From Kibdelosporangium philippinense (lineage in GTDB: Bacteria; Actinomycetota; Actinomycetes; Mycobacteriales; Pseudonocardiaceae), in NCBI RefSeq assembly GCF_021390435.2, contig NZ_JAJVCN010000004.1, positions 1,034,501 to 1,098,500 of the forward strand: 64,000 bases of DNA, written 5' to 3'. Made by a program: the position numbers and the translations under genes. Below the pieces are notes generated by a model, which saw only the letters and a program-made list of their open reading frames with translations, did not search any database and had not been told where the DNA came from. Positions 26,085-33,484 of the stretch are shown piece after piece; within the stretch, counting starts at the first letter, position 1, and every line of letters begins with the position of its first letter.

Positions 26085-26267
26085 TTGGCTGCGTACGGCC
26101 ATGCGGTTCTGCTGATCACAAGCGACCTCGTTGAGATGGTCACCCTGGCGGATCGCATCGCGGTGATGTGCGGCTTCCATGTGTGCGGCGAAGTCGCGAA
26201 CGACCACGTCTACGACTCGGTCGGCCGCAAGGTGATGGGCCTGATTCACGCGGACGCGCCGACATGA
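26085..26267 (+). pseudogene. C-terminal remnant of sugar ABC importer ATPase
   Basis: The 60-codon frame encodes HAVLLITSDLVEMVTLADRIAVM, CGEVANDHVYDS and VMGLIHAD, which match the end of RbsA/XylG-type sugar ABC ATPases (the ISSDLPE...LADR region and the MGLIH tail). All upstream domains, including both Walker A motifs, are missing. Its stop overlaps the next frame's start as ATGA, so it was once the gene before the AOR gene in an operon. Confidence 0.65.
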
Positions 26268-26988
26268 TCCTTCGCGTCGACCTGACGGGTGGGCTGTCCA
26301 CGACAACCGACGGCTCACTCGGAGTTCGTCTGCTGCTTGAGGAAACACACCCAAAGGTGTCGGCTTACCATCCAGCTCAACCAATCGTGTTCGGCATCGG
26401 ACACCGCGCGTTGGCCATGCCCCGCTTCACCCTGACCGCGAAATCACCCCAATCGGGCGGAGTCGCGGAGTCCAGAGTGGAGGGACCATTCGGGCCTGCG
26501 CTCGGCCACACCGGTTTCGACGGCATCGTGCTGACGGGTCGGGCCGCTCGGCCCTGTTACGTCCTGATCGAAACGGTCAGGCAAAGGTGATCGACGCCGC
26601 GGATCTCTGGGGCCTCACCACCAGTAAGGCGACCGATCTGCTTGCGGCCCGGCACGGTCCGAAAACGCACGTGGCCGCGATCGGCCCGGCGGGAGAGAAC
26701 CTCGTCCGGTTCGCGAGCCTGGTCACCGATCGCGGATACCCCGCAGCGCGGATGGGCGCGATATTCGGCGCGAAGCGTTGTAAGGCGGTCGCCATCGTCA
26801 ACGACGACGAGCGCCCGATCGTCAACCCCGATGTCACCAACGACTACATGGCGCGCGTCACGACCAATCCGTTGACACGAAGCCAACTCGAGCCACCCGG
26901 TTTTGGCACGTGGCCTGCCGAAGGCGTAGTGAGGCCTCGCCTCGGACCGTCGAGCGGGTGGCTGGTCTGGTATAGCCGCTGCGGGTAG
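26264..26988 (+). pseudogene. aldehyde ferredoxin oxidoreductase, N-terminal part, broken
   Basis: Two frames together give the N-terminal third of a tungsten/molybdopterin AOR. The first (26264 to about 26572) has MILRVDLTGG, then RFTLTAKSPQSGGVAESRVEGPFGPAL and GFDGIVLTGRAARP. The second (about 26573 onward) has VIDAADLWGLTTSKATDLL, IGPAGENLVRFASLVTD and MGAIFGAKRCKAVAI. A one-base loss near 26572 shifts the frame. Homology fades near 26925 (PGFGTWPAEGV), where foreign DNA begins. The C-terminal part of the same gene is found at 34941-35666. The GGRGLGA cofactor-binding segment is also eroded. Confidence 0.8.
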
Positions 26989-27029
26989 GAGCATCCTCAC
27001 CTCCGTAGTTGTGGTGATGGAGGCGGGTT

Positions 27030-28643
27030 ATGAGCGCGCATGTGGTGACGGTCAACGATGTGCTCGACGGGCATGTCGCGTTGGACATCCAGTGTCTGGA
27101 CCGGATCTATCTCAATGCCTACGTGCCGAAGTTGCAGACCAGTGCGCAGGTGGTGGCGTTCCTGTCGGGTCACTTGGGGTATCCGTTCCCGTCTCCGGCG
27201 TTGTTCAAGCAGTTGGGTGACCGGTTCCGTCGTGCGGTGTCGGATTTCGCCGAGGCCAACGACATCCCGTGGGTGAAGTTCGGCAAGAACGACGTGGGTG
27301 GCAAGTTGGAGTTGATGCGTCCGCACCTGGACCGTCAGGCCGCGACTGGCCGGTCCGGTGTCGCGGCGATCGGGGTGGCACAGGAGTTCCAGCGAGTCTG
27401 GACCGCCTACGAGCGCCAAAGCCCGGTCGGGGCGGTGCAGTGGTGGTTCACCAAGGCCGGCCGGCGGGTGTCCTGTTACTACTTTTACCTGTGGGACATC
27501 GATTTCGGTCCGGCGTTCATCAAGGTGTGTACCTACTTTCCTTATCCGGCCAAGGTATGGCTCAACGGGCATGAGTGGGCCGAATGTCAGGCCGAGCGGG
27601 CCGGGATCGGGTTCACCGCACTGTCCAACGGCTTCGCGGCCACCGACGATCCGGTGGTGCTGCAAGCGATCTGTGACCGGCTCGGCCCCGGCGTGATCAA
27701 TGTCTTCCTGCAACGCTGGTTCGCGCGGCTGCCACTGCCGTTCACCACCACCGATCGGGACGCCGGGTACTGGTGGGAGACCTCGATGCGGCAGATCGAG
27801 ACCTCCCGCACGATCGTGTTCGACGCACCCCGGCATGCCCGCGGGTTCTTCGAGGCGCTCATCGCCGACAACCTCGATCTCGGTCGCCCGCACAACATCG
27901 AGATCATCTTCAACCGGCGTATCCGGCGCGACACCCAGGGGACGTTTCGCACCGCGATCGACCGCCGGGACAACGGCGGGGTGCTGGTGAACGTGTTCTC
28001 CAAGCACTCCCGGATCAAGCAGTACCTCAAAGACGGCCGGGCGATGCGCATCGAGACGGTCGTCAACGCCCCACGGGATCTGGGCTGCAATGCCCGGCTG
28101 CCCAATCTGGAGGAACTCTCGACGAAGGCGCGTGCCTGCAACCAGCGAATCCTGGATGCTGAACGTGTCGGTCAGGGTTGCGTCCTTGCGAGTCCAGCCT
28201 TTGAGCGGATCGCGCACCCCTCCGTGGACGCGGAGGGGCGCAGGACCCCGGCCCTGCGGTTCGGTGATCCTCGGGTCATGGCCCTGACCGGCGCGCTGTG
28301 TCACACCCTGCTCGCGGCAACCGGCTTCACCAACAAGAACCTGCGTGTCTTGATCGCCGGGCTGCTCGGCAGCGACTACCGCCCCGGACAGATGACCTAC
28401 GACCTGCGCCGGCTGCGCCTGGCCGGGCTCATCCGCCGCCTGCCACACAGCAACCGCTATGTCCTCACCGAGGACGGCCTGCGCATCGCCGTGTTCTACA
28501 CCAAGATCTACAACCGGCTGCTCGTTCCGCTCACCGCTGCCGACCAACCCCAGGCCCCGCCCGAATTACGCCAGGCCCTACGCATACTTGACCGCCACGT
28601 GGACGGCTATGCCGACCGGGCCCGGCTCACACCCGCAGCCTGA
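27030..28643 (+). CDS. conserved actinobacterial protein of unknown function with C-terminal winged helix
   Basis: A 537-aa intact gene; ATG preceded by GGAGG at 8 nt. I recall near-identical relatives as a repeated family in actinobacterial genomes but no established function. The N-terminus is HVVTVNDVLDGHVALDIQCLDRIYLNAYVP, with further marks RRAVSDFAEANDIP, VSCYYFYLWDIDFGPAFIKVC and WWETSMRQIETSRT. The C-terminal 110 residues (VMALTGALCHTLLAATGFTNKNLRVLIAGLL, QMTYDLRRLRLAGLIRRLPHSNRYVLTEDGLRIAVFYTK) look like a winged helix. It sits at the left junction of foreign DNA in a broken AOR gene, so a role in DNA binding or mobility is plausible; this is inference. Confidence 0.75.
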   Translation: MSAHVVTVNDVLDGHVALDIQCLDRIYLNAYVPKLQTSAQVVAFLSGHLGYPFPSPALFKQLGDRFRRAVSDFAEANDIPWVKFGKNDVGGKLELMRPHLDRQAATGRSGVAAIGVAQEFQRVWTAYERQSPVGAVQWWFTKAGRRVSCYYFYLWDIDFGPAFIKVCTYFPYPAKVWLNGHEWAECQAERAGIGFTALSNGFAATDDPVVLQAICDRLGPGVINVFLQRWFARLPLPFTTTDRDAGYWWETSMRQIETSRTIVFDAPRHARGFFEALIADNLDLGRPHNIEIIFNRRIRRDTQGTFRTAIDRRDNGGVLVNVFSKHSRIKQYLKDGRAMRIETVVNAPRDLGCNARLPNLEELSTKARACNQRILDAERVGQGCVLASPAFERIAHPSVDAEGRRTPALRFGDPRVMALTGALCHTLLAATGFTNKNLRVLIAGLLGSDYRPGQMTYDLRRLRLAGLIRRLPHSNRYVLTEDGLRIAVFYTKIYNRLLVPLTAADQPQAPPELRQALRILDRHVDGYADRARLTPAA

Positions 28644-28687
28644 AACTTGACACGGATGTGAAGAAGCCTGCGACCAAAGATCACTAG

Positions 28688-29203
28688 GTGCAGATAAGCA
28701 CATCGGATCAAAAGCGAGGCCCAGCAAGGAAACTCGTCACCGAGCTTGGCGATCTGGGCCGTCCGGCTCACGTGCTGAATTGTATGGGCCTCCGTGCCGA
28801 GGAATCGCGGGCACGGCTGAAGAAGTCGCGACTGTGTCGCGACGAGGCCGCCAGCACTGGCCGTCGCGCCATCGATACCTGGCTGCCGATTCACGACTGG
28901 ACCGAAACCCAGGTATAGCAACGCATTCGCGCATCGGGTGTCCCATATCACCCGGCACGCGACCAGGGTATGAGCTGCCTGTCGTGCTCGCTGTGTGTGT
29001 TGACGAGCCGCAAGGATCTCGTGCGCGCCGCGCAACTGCGCCCGGAACTGGCCGCCGAGTACGCTGAACTGGAAACCGAGATCGGTCACCGGTTTCGCAA
29101 CGATATGTCCATGGCGGACATCATTACGGCTGCGGAGCAGGCCGACACGGTGACGGTCTCCGACGACCAGCACCAACCACGCTGCCTGAAGCCCGCTCAG
29201 TGA
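28688..29203 (+). pseudogene. PAPS-reductase-family protein, C-terminal part with nonsense codon
   Basis: One frame from 28688 to 29203 encodes TSDQKRGPARKLVTELGDLGRPAHVLNCMGLRAEESRARLKK, DTWLPIHDWTETQV, a TAG at 28916-28918, then QRIRASGVPYHPARDQGMSCLSCSLCVLTSRKDL and EIGHRFRNDMSMADII. Relatives have Trp at the TAG, so a TGG-to-TAG change is likely. The N-terminal PP-loop half (SGGxDS) is absent; the frame begins where the preceding mobile-looking gene ends. The gene is 5'-truncated and probably dead. Confidence 0.7.
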
Positions 29204-29222
29204 CAGGCCCGGCTAGCCACTC

Positions 29223-29855
29223 ATGCGGAACCTGCGCCTTCAAACTTCTGCTCTGGAGCCGAACCCCGAAGTCGCATCAACTATCAAAGAAAGGGGTTTT
29301 GTCATACCCGAAACAGCCAACAACAACACCGTGCTGGACCTGTGGCACGAGGTGAAGCACCTCCTCGAAGGCATCTCGCGCGGACTGAAGTGGGCCGCGC
29401 ACGAGAACCGCCAAGCAATGGAGCGACACCCCACCGAGCGTGACGTTCGGTACCACAGCTTTCCTTTGCTTCAGGCAACACACAACCTCATGGCCACGGA
29501 GTTCGTGTACCGATCCCACTGCCGCGAGATCTTGGAACGTCTGGCCAACAGCGCGGACACACGGCCGGGCACGGCCGCAGAGGTGTGCTGCATGTGCTGC
29601 CAGATCAGCCTCCGGACTCCGCTGAGGTCAGAGGCCGCCGGCCAGTACCTGCGCCTGCGCATGTGGACCGCTGCGTTCCCAGAACAACCAATGTTCGTCG
29701 AGCCCAGTGAGCATCACCTTGGAGGCTCCACAATCGACGAACTCGAAGCAACCGTGCGCCGCAAGCTGACCGTCAAGGACCGAGCTCTCACCGACGTCAC
29801 CTGCACCGGTGAACACGACGGCGAGATCGTCCAGTGCAAATACGCCGGAGCCTGA
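29223..29855 (+). CDS. hypothetical protein in decayed island
   Basis: Not recognised; up to 210 aa. The middle is helical and polar (LDLWHEVKHLLEGISRGLKWAAHENRQAMERHP) with cysteines in EVCCMCCQISLRTP, and the end reads VTCTGEHDGEIVQCKYAGA. The start is uncertain: the ATG at 29223 has no clear ribosome site, while AAAGGGG near 29290 precedes a region without a normal start, and a GTG near 29332 is possible. It lies between two fragments of PAPS-reductase-like genes and may be associated with them. Confidence 0.45.
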   Translation: MRNLRLQTSALEPNPEVASTIKERGFVIPETANNNTVLDLWHEVKHLLEGISRGLKWAAHENRQAMERHPTERDVRYHSFPLLQATHNLMATEFVYRSHCREILERLANSADTRPGTAAEVCCMCCQISLRTPLRSEAAGQYLRLRMWTAAFPEQPMFVEPSEHHLGGSTIDELEATVRRKLTVKDRALTDVTCTGEHDGEIVQCKYAGA

Positions 29856-29933
29856 CCATCACGGTTCCCGGCCCGCCGGCCTGACCACACCCATGCTGAC
29901 CGGACTTTCCCTTAACAGAAGCATAAATCAACC

Positions 29934-30104
29934 ATGGAGGATGACATGGAAAGGAGCGCACCTGACGCCTCCCCGCACGTCGACACAACACAGACGCGCA
30001 GCGAGTCCATGAAAACCGTTCTGCTGCCCTGCGTTTGGTCGTACGGCATGGCTGCCGATTCAACGGTTATGGTGGCACCTCTCTGCTGTCGCAGGAATCC
30101 GTAA
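29934..30104 (+). pseudogene. short N-terminal fragment resembling a PAPS-reductase PP-loop
   Basis: A 56-codon frame ends MKTVLLPCVWSYGMAADSTVMVAPLCCRRNP, where SYGMAADST resembles the SGG/SYG-x-x-DST PP-loop that opens PAPS-reductase-family proteins. It stops after the motif. The C-terminal type of fragment lies upstream (28688-29203), so the order of the pieces is inverted relative to a normal gene. It may instead belong to a second copy. Confidence 0.45.
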
Positions 30105-30157
30105 CCCCCGTCGGCTCGGCGCGTGCGCCGTGTGCCCTTTTCTGGAGGATCTCGACT

Positions 30158-31110
30158 TTGCTCATGTACAAGACGTCACCGATCAGGGCGCTTGGCGCGC
30201 CGGGACTTGGCGGTGATGAAGCCCAGGTGCTGCGTCGTGCTGGTGTGGGTGACGGGCTGCCGTTCGTGCTCGGCCCTGACGGTTCGTACGACCTGGAGTT
30301 GAATCGGTTCGTGCGCGAGTTGGAGGGGTGGGGTGTGCGTTCGGAGCACTCGAAGGAGGCGTACGCGCGGGATTTGATGCTGTTCGGTCGTTTCCTCCAC
30401 GAGCACCGTGGCGGGCGGTCCATTTGGGACGCTGAACAGGATGATCTGCGCGCCTACAAGCGGGCGCGGCGGCGGACGAAGGGCTTCACGGTGTCCGCGT
30501 CGACGTGGAACAGGTTCATCGTGGCGCTGGACAAGTGGGTCAAGTGGGCGATGCACGAGCAGCTGATCGACGCTCAGCCGTTCCGCATGGTGGAGAAGAC
30601 GGTGCTGACGCCCCGCGGGCTGGCGCGGTGCATTTCAACGCCGAGCGTGAGGTCGAGGACGGGACCGGGCGGCTGCGGTTCCTGGCCTACGAGGACTACC
30701 TGGTGTGGCGGGACGTGTGGTTGCGGGGCAGCTGCCCGACGGCTCGCCGGATCCGAGTTGGCGTGGTCGGCACGGGCGAGCGCAACGGGGTCTTCGCTGA
30801 CCTGTTGGTGTGCACCGGGATGCGGTTGCGGGAGGGGCCAGCCTTCTGGTCGGTGAGGTGGGGCCGCTGGCGGCGTGGCGTCCGACCGGAAACTTGAATC
30901 TCCCGGGGACGATCACCTAGCGCAGTCGGCCCCGGACGTTGTTCGTGTCGCGGCAGGGTCCTGCGCGATTTACACCATTACGTCGATATCGAACGCGACG
31001 AGTTGGTCGCACGCCGCCGCGCTGCCGGGCCTACGTTCGTGGGGACGGCTGGATCGCTGTTCGTGCCGCGGGCAGGTCGGCGCTTGACCTTCGTCGATGA
31101 TGCAGAACTG
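30158..31110 (+). pseudogene. tyrosine recombinase/integrase with several frameshifts
   Basis: Frame one (from TTG 30158 or ATG 30164, GGAGG upstream) encodes the SAM-like N-terminal domain: ELNRFVRELEGWGVRSEHSKEAYARDLMLFGRFLHEHR and STWNRFIVALDKWVKWAMHEQLI. Near 30625 it shifts to HFNAEREVEDGTGRLRFLAYEDYLVWRDVWLRG, then another frame gives LPDGSPDPSWRGRHG, then ERNGVFADLLVCTGMRLREG with the catalytic-type Arg, and finally VLRDLHHYVDIERDELVARRRAAG. At least three shifts are needed. The C-terminal HxxR and Tyr motifs are not seen. It is the remnant of a mobile element that probably delivered the island. Confidence 0.75.
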
Positions 31111-31421
31111 CGACATTGTCAGGACGTATCGGAGACAGTCGTGCAGGAGTCTCGGTATTGCGCGCCGACGCGGAAGATGTCGCGAGACTCAGTACGTGCC
31201 CTCGCCATCGTCGTCGAGGCGTTTGGGTCCAAGGTGGATTGAGTTCGCTCCGTCGGCCTGGGTGATGCCGTTCGCGGCGGTGATTTCCCGGTGGTGTTGT
31301 CCGTTTCCGGCTGTTGAAGCGCTGGGGATGGGCGCAGCGAGGGGTGGTGGCACAGGTGATCGAGATATAGGTGCGGATCCGTAACTGCGGCGAGGTGCGG
31401 CTGTCAAAGGAGGGAATTAAA
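31111..31421. other. non-coding leader before MurC-like operon
   Basis: No gene seen. It follows the integrase remnant and ends in a strong Shine-Dalgarno (AAAGGAGGGA) 6 nt before the GTG at 31422. No clear promoter or terminator was identified. Confidence 0.4.
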
Positions 31422-32837
31422 GTGAACGTACGCACGGTGACAGCGGCGGATCTTGGGCGCGTCCATGTTGTCGGGTGCGGCGGGGTGGGGATGAGCGGCC
31501 TCACGGAGATACTGCTGCGTAGGGGTTTCTCGGTGTCCGGTAGTGAACGATGCGACTGGCCATCGGTGGCGCGTCTGCGTGCATTGGGCTGCGTTGTCCG
31601 TTCGAGTCACGGCGAGTCTGCTGTGGACGATGCGGATACCGTGGTGTACTCCACGGCCATTCCTGACGATCATGTAGAACTTGTCGCTGCCAGGCGGCGC
31701 GGCTTGCGCGTGCTGCACCGCGCCGAAGCGCTCGCGGCCGTCATGACCGGCTATCGGAGTGTTGCCGTCACGGGGACACACGGCAAGACCAGTACCACTG
31801 GCATGTTGGTCACCGCGCTGCGGTACAGCGGGATCGATCTGTCCTTCGTGATCGGTGGCGACTTGGTCGGTCGCGGGTCGGCCGCGCACGGGCGAAGCGA
31901 TCTGTTCGTGGCCGAAGCCGACGAGAGCGATCGGTCGTTTCTCCAATACACCCCGCACGCTGCGGTCGTGACCAATATCGACTCCGACCACCTGGATACC
32001 TACGGCGACATGGCCGGCCTGCAGGCTGCGTTCCTCCAGTTCTGCGGTCAGGTCCAGCCGGACGGTTTCGTAGTGACTAGTGCCGACGACCCGCACTGTC
32101 GCGCGCTGACCATGCTCGCACGGACGGAGGGGTTGACCGTGTACACCTATGGGCAGCGTGAGGACGCGGACCTGCGGGTGTCGGGCCTGTCGTCATCAGC
32201 GACCAGAACTCGCTACCGCGCAGATCTCGACGGCACACCGTTGGGCGAGGTCACCGTGCCGGTTCCCGGCACGCACCTCGGTCTCAACTCAGCCGCCGCG
32301 TTGTTGACCGCCGCCCGGTTGGGCCTCTCCGCGGAGAAAGCGATGGAGGGCTTGCGGACCTACCCGGGTGTGGGCAGGAGGTTCGAGCTCAAGGGCGTCG
32401 CTGGTGGTGTGAGGGTTTACGACGATTACGCCGGCCACCACGCGGCGCTGGCCGCCTCTCTGCGCACACTGCGTCACGTGGCGGGCAGCGGCCAGCTGAT
32501 CGCTGTGTGCCAACCCTGTGGCACCTTCCGGACCCAGCACTTTCAGGCCGAGTTGGCTGCGGCGCTCGCCCTGGCTGACCAAGCGATCGTCATGGAGGTG
32601 TTCGACCGTACCGCGGCCAACGAACGAGGTCACCACGGAGCTGAACTGGCACAAGCAGTCCCCCTCGCAGCCGAGGCGAAGGCATTCACTGGTGACTGGT
32701 CCGACACGCTCGGGGAAGTGGCACGCCGGGCGCGCCCCGGCGACTTGGTCGTCACTCTCGGGGCGGCCCCGATGTCGGTCATGGCCGACCAGGTGCTCGA
32801 CGCCCTTCGCGTGCGTGGGCCGGGAGGGTACCAATGA
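31422..32837 (+). CDS. MurC-like Mur ligase paralogue
   Basis: A 471-aa ATP-dependent ligase of the MurC type (UDP-MurNAc:L-alanine ligase family). The N-terminal domain is VHVVGCGGVGMSGLTEILLRRGFSVSGSE; the P-loop GTHGKTSTT is at 118-126; ADESDRSFLQYTPHAAVVTNIDSDHLD and GTHLGLNSAAALL follow. Usual MurC motifs are altered near residues 330-380: DDYAHHPTE reads DDYAGHHAAL, and QPHxYSRT reads QPCGTFRTQHF, regions that help bind substrate. This suggests a changed amino acid or nucleotide substrate rather than housekeeping use. GTG 31422 is chosen for its strong ribosome site. First of three coupled genes, embedded in decayed DNA yet fully intact. Confidence 0.85.
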   Translation: MNVRTVTAADLGRVHVVGCGGVGMSGLTEILLRRGFSVSGSERCDWPSVARLRALGCVVRSSHGESAVDDADTVVYSTAIPDDHVELVAARRRGLRVLHRAEALAAVMTGYRSVAVTGTHGKTSTTGMLVTALRYSGIDLSFVIGGDLVGRGSAAHGRSDLFVAEADESDRSFLQYTPHAAVVTNIDSDHLDTYGDMAGLQAAFLQFCGQVQPDGFVVTSADDPHCRALTMLARTEGLTVYTYGQREDADLRVSGLSSSATRTRYRADLDGTPLGEVTVPVPGTHLGLNSAAALLTAARLGLSAEKAMEGLRTYPGVGRRFELKGVAGGVRVYDDYAGHHAALAASLRTLRHVAGSGQLIAVCQPCGTFRTQHFQAELAAALALADQAIVMEVFDRTAANERGHHGAELAQAVPLAAEAKAFTGDWSDTLGEVARRARPGDLVVTLGAAPMSVMADQVLDALRVRGPGGYQ

Positions 32838-33484
32838 CGTGTTGGTGGAACAGGGCTGGACAGGCGAGGACCAGCTGGGAGGATCGGCGGGCTCAGTCCT
32901 CGACCGAGTTGAGGCGCAGCCTCGCGGCCGACGCGGCATCTGTCCGGGACTTTCCGGTCGCATGCCGGTCAGCTTCTACCCCTGTGGTGTACGAAGTACG
33001 GCGGCCGGATCAGGCGGTGCGCTGTGTCAGCAGAGGCTGTGCCGCTGTCAGCGTGGTGACCGAAAAGCGTTGGTATCACGGCAGCCGTGAGGATCTTGCT
33101 GCGGTCCGCGCCGCAGTGGAGGTACCGGTCCTGCGACGGGACCTCGTCTTCTGCGAGTACCAGCTGTTGGAAGCCAGGGCCTACGGCGCGGACGCGATCT
33201 CACTGGTGCATGCCGCCCTGACCTCCGAACGGCTGGCCGAACTGTATGGGCTGGCCCTGCGGTTGAGCATGACACCGCTGGTGGAAGTGCACGATGAACG
33301 TGGCGCACGGCTCGCGGCCGAGCTGGGCGCGCGGGCGGTCTATCTCGACTTCACCGACCCTGCAGCCCAGGCCAGGGCAGCGGCGTTGCTGCCTCCCACG
33401 ACGGTCACTCTGGCCGAGGCGGGAGCCGAAGTGGTCCTGCTCGGTGGAAGCATGATCGGCGATATTGTAAGGAGGGAGCCGTGA
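32834..33484 (+). CDS. TrpC (indole-3-glycerol-phosphate synthase)-like protein lacking catalytic residues
   Basis: A 216-aa protein with the front two-thirds of an IGPS barrel: VVYEVRR at 51-57, AAVSVVTEKRWYHGSREDL at 70-88, VPVLRRDLVFCEYQLLEARAYGADAISLVHAAL at 98-129 and PLVEVHDE at 148-155. Compared with IGPS, the Lys of EVK is Arg56, the Lys of RKDF is Arg102, the GINNR loop is replaced by AVYLDFTDP and the SESG loop is missing; only the two Glu (54 and 151) remain. The length is about 45 aa short. Normal tryptophan synthesis activity is unlikely. It overlaps both neighbours as ATGA and GTGA, so it belongs to the Mur ligase operon. Confidence 0.75.
   Translation: MTCWWNRAGQARTSWEDRRAQSSTELRRSLAADAASVRDFPVACRSASTPVVYEVRRPDQAVRCVSRGCAAVSVVTEKRWYHGSREDLAAVRAAVEVPVLRRDLVFCEYQLLEARAYGADAISLVHAALTSERLAELYGLALRLSMTPLVEVHDERGARLAAELGARAVYLDFTDPAAQARAAALLPPTTVTLAEAGAEVVLLGGSMIGDIVRREP

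Noticed and set aside
25754..26134. 126-codon frame in the gap before the AOR remnant
   Set aside because: Cys/Arg/Val-rich random-looking product, no ribosome site, no motif.
26990..28680. Terminal inverted repeats or target duplication around the 537-aa gene
   Set aside because: I compared both flanks and found no convincing matching ends, so no mobile element boundaries are claimed.
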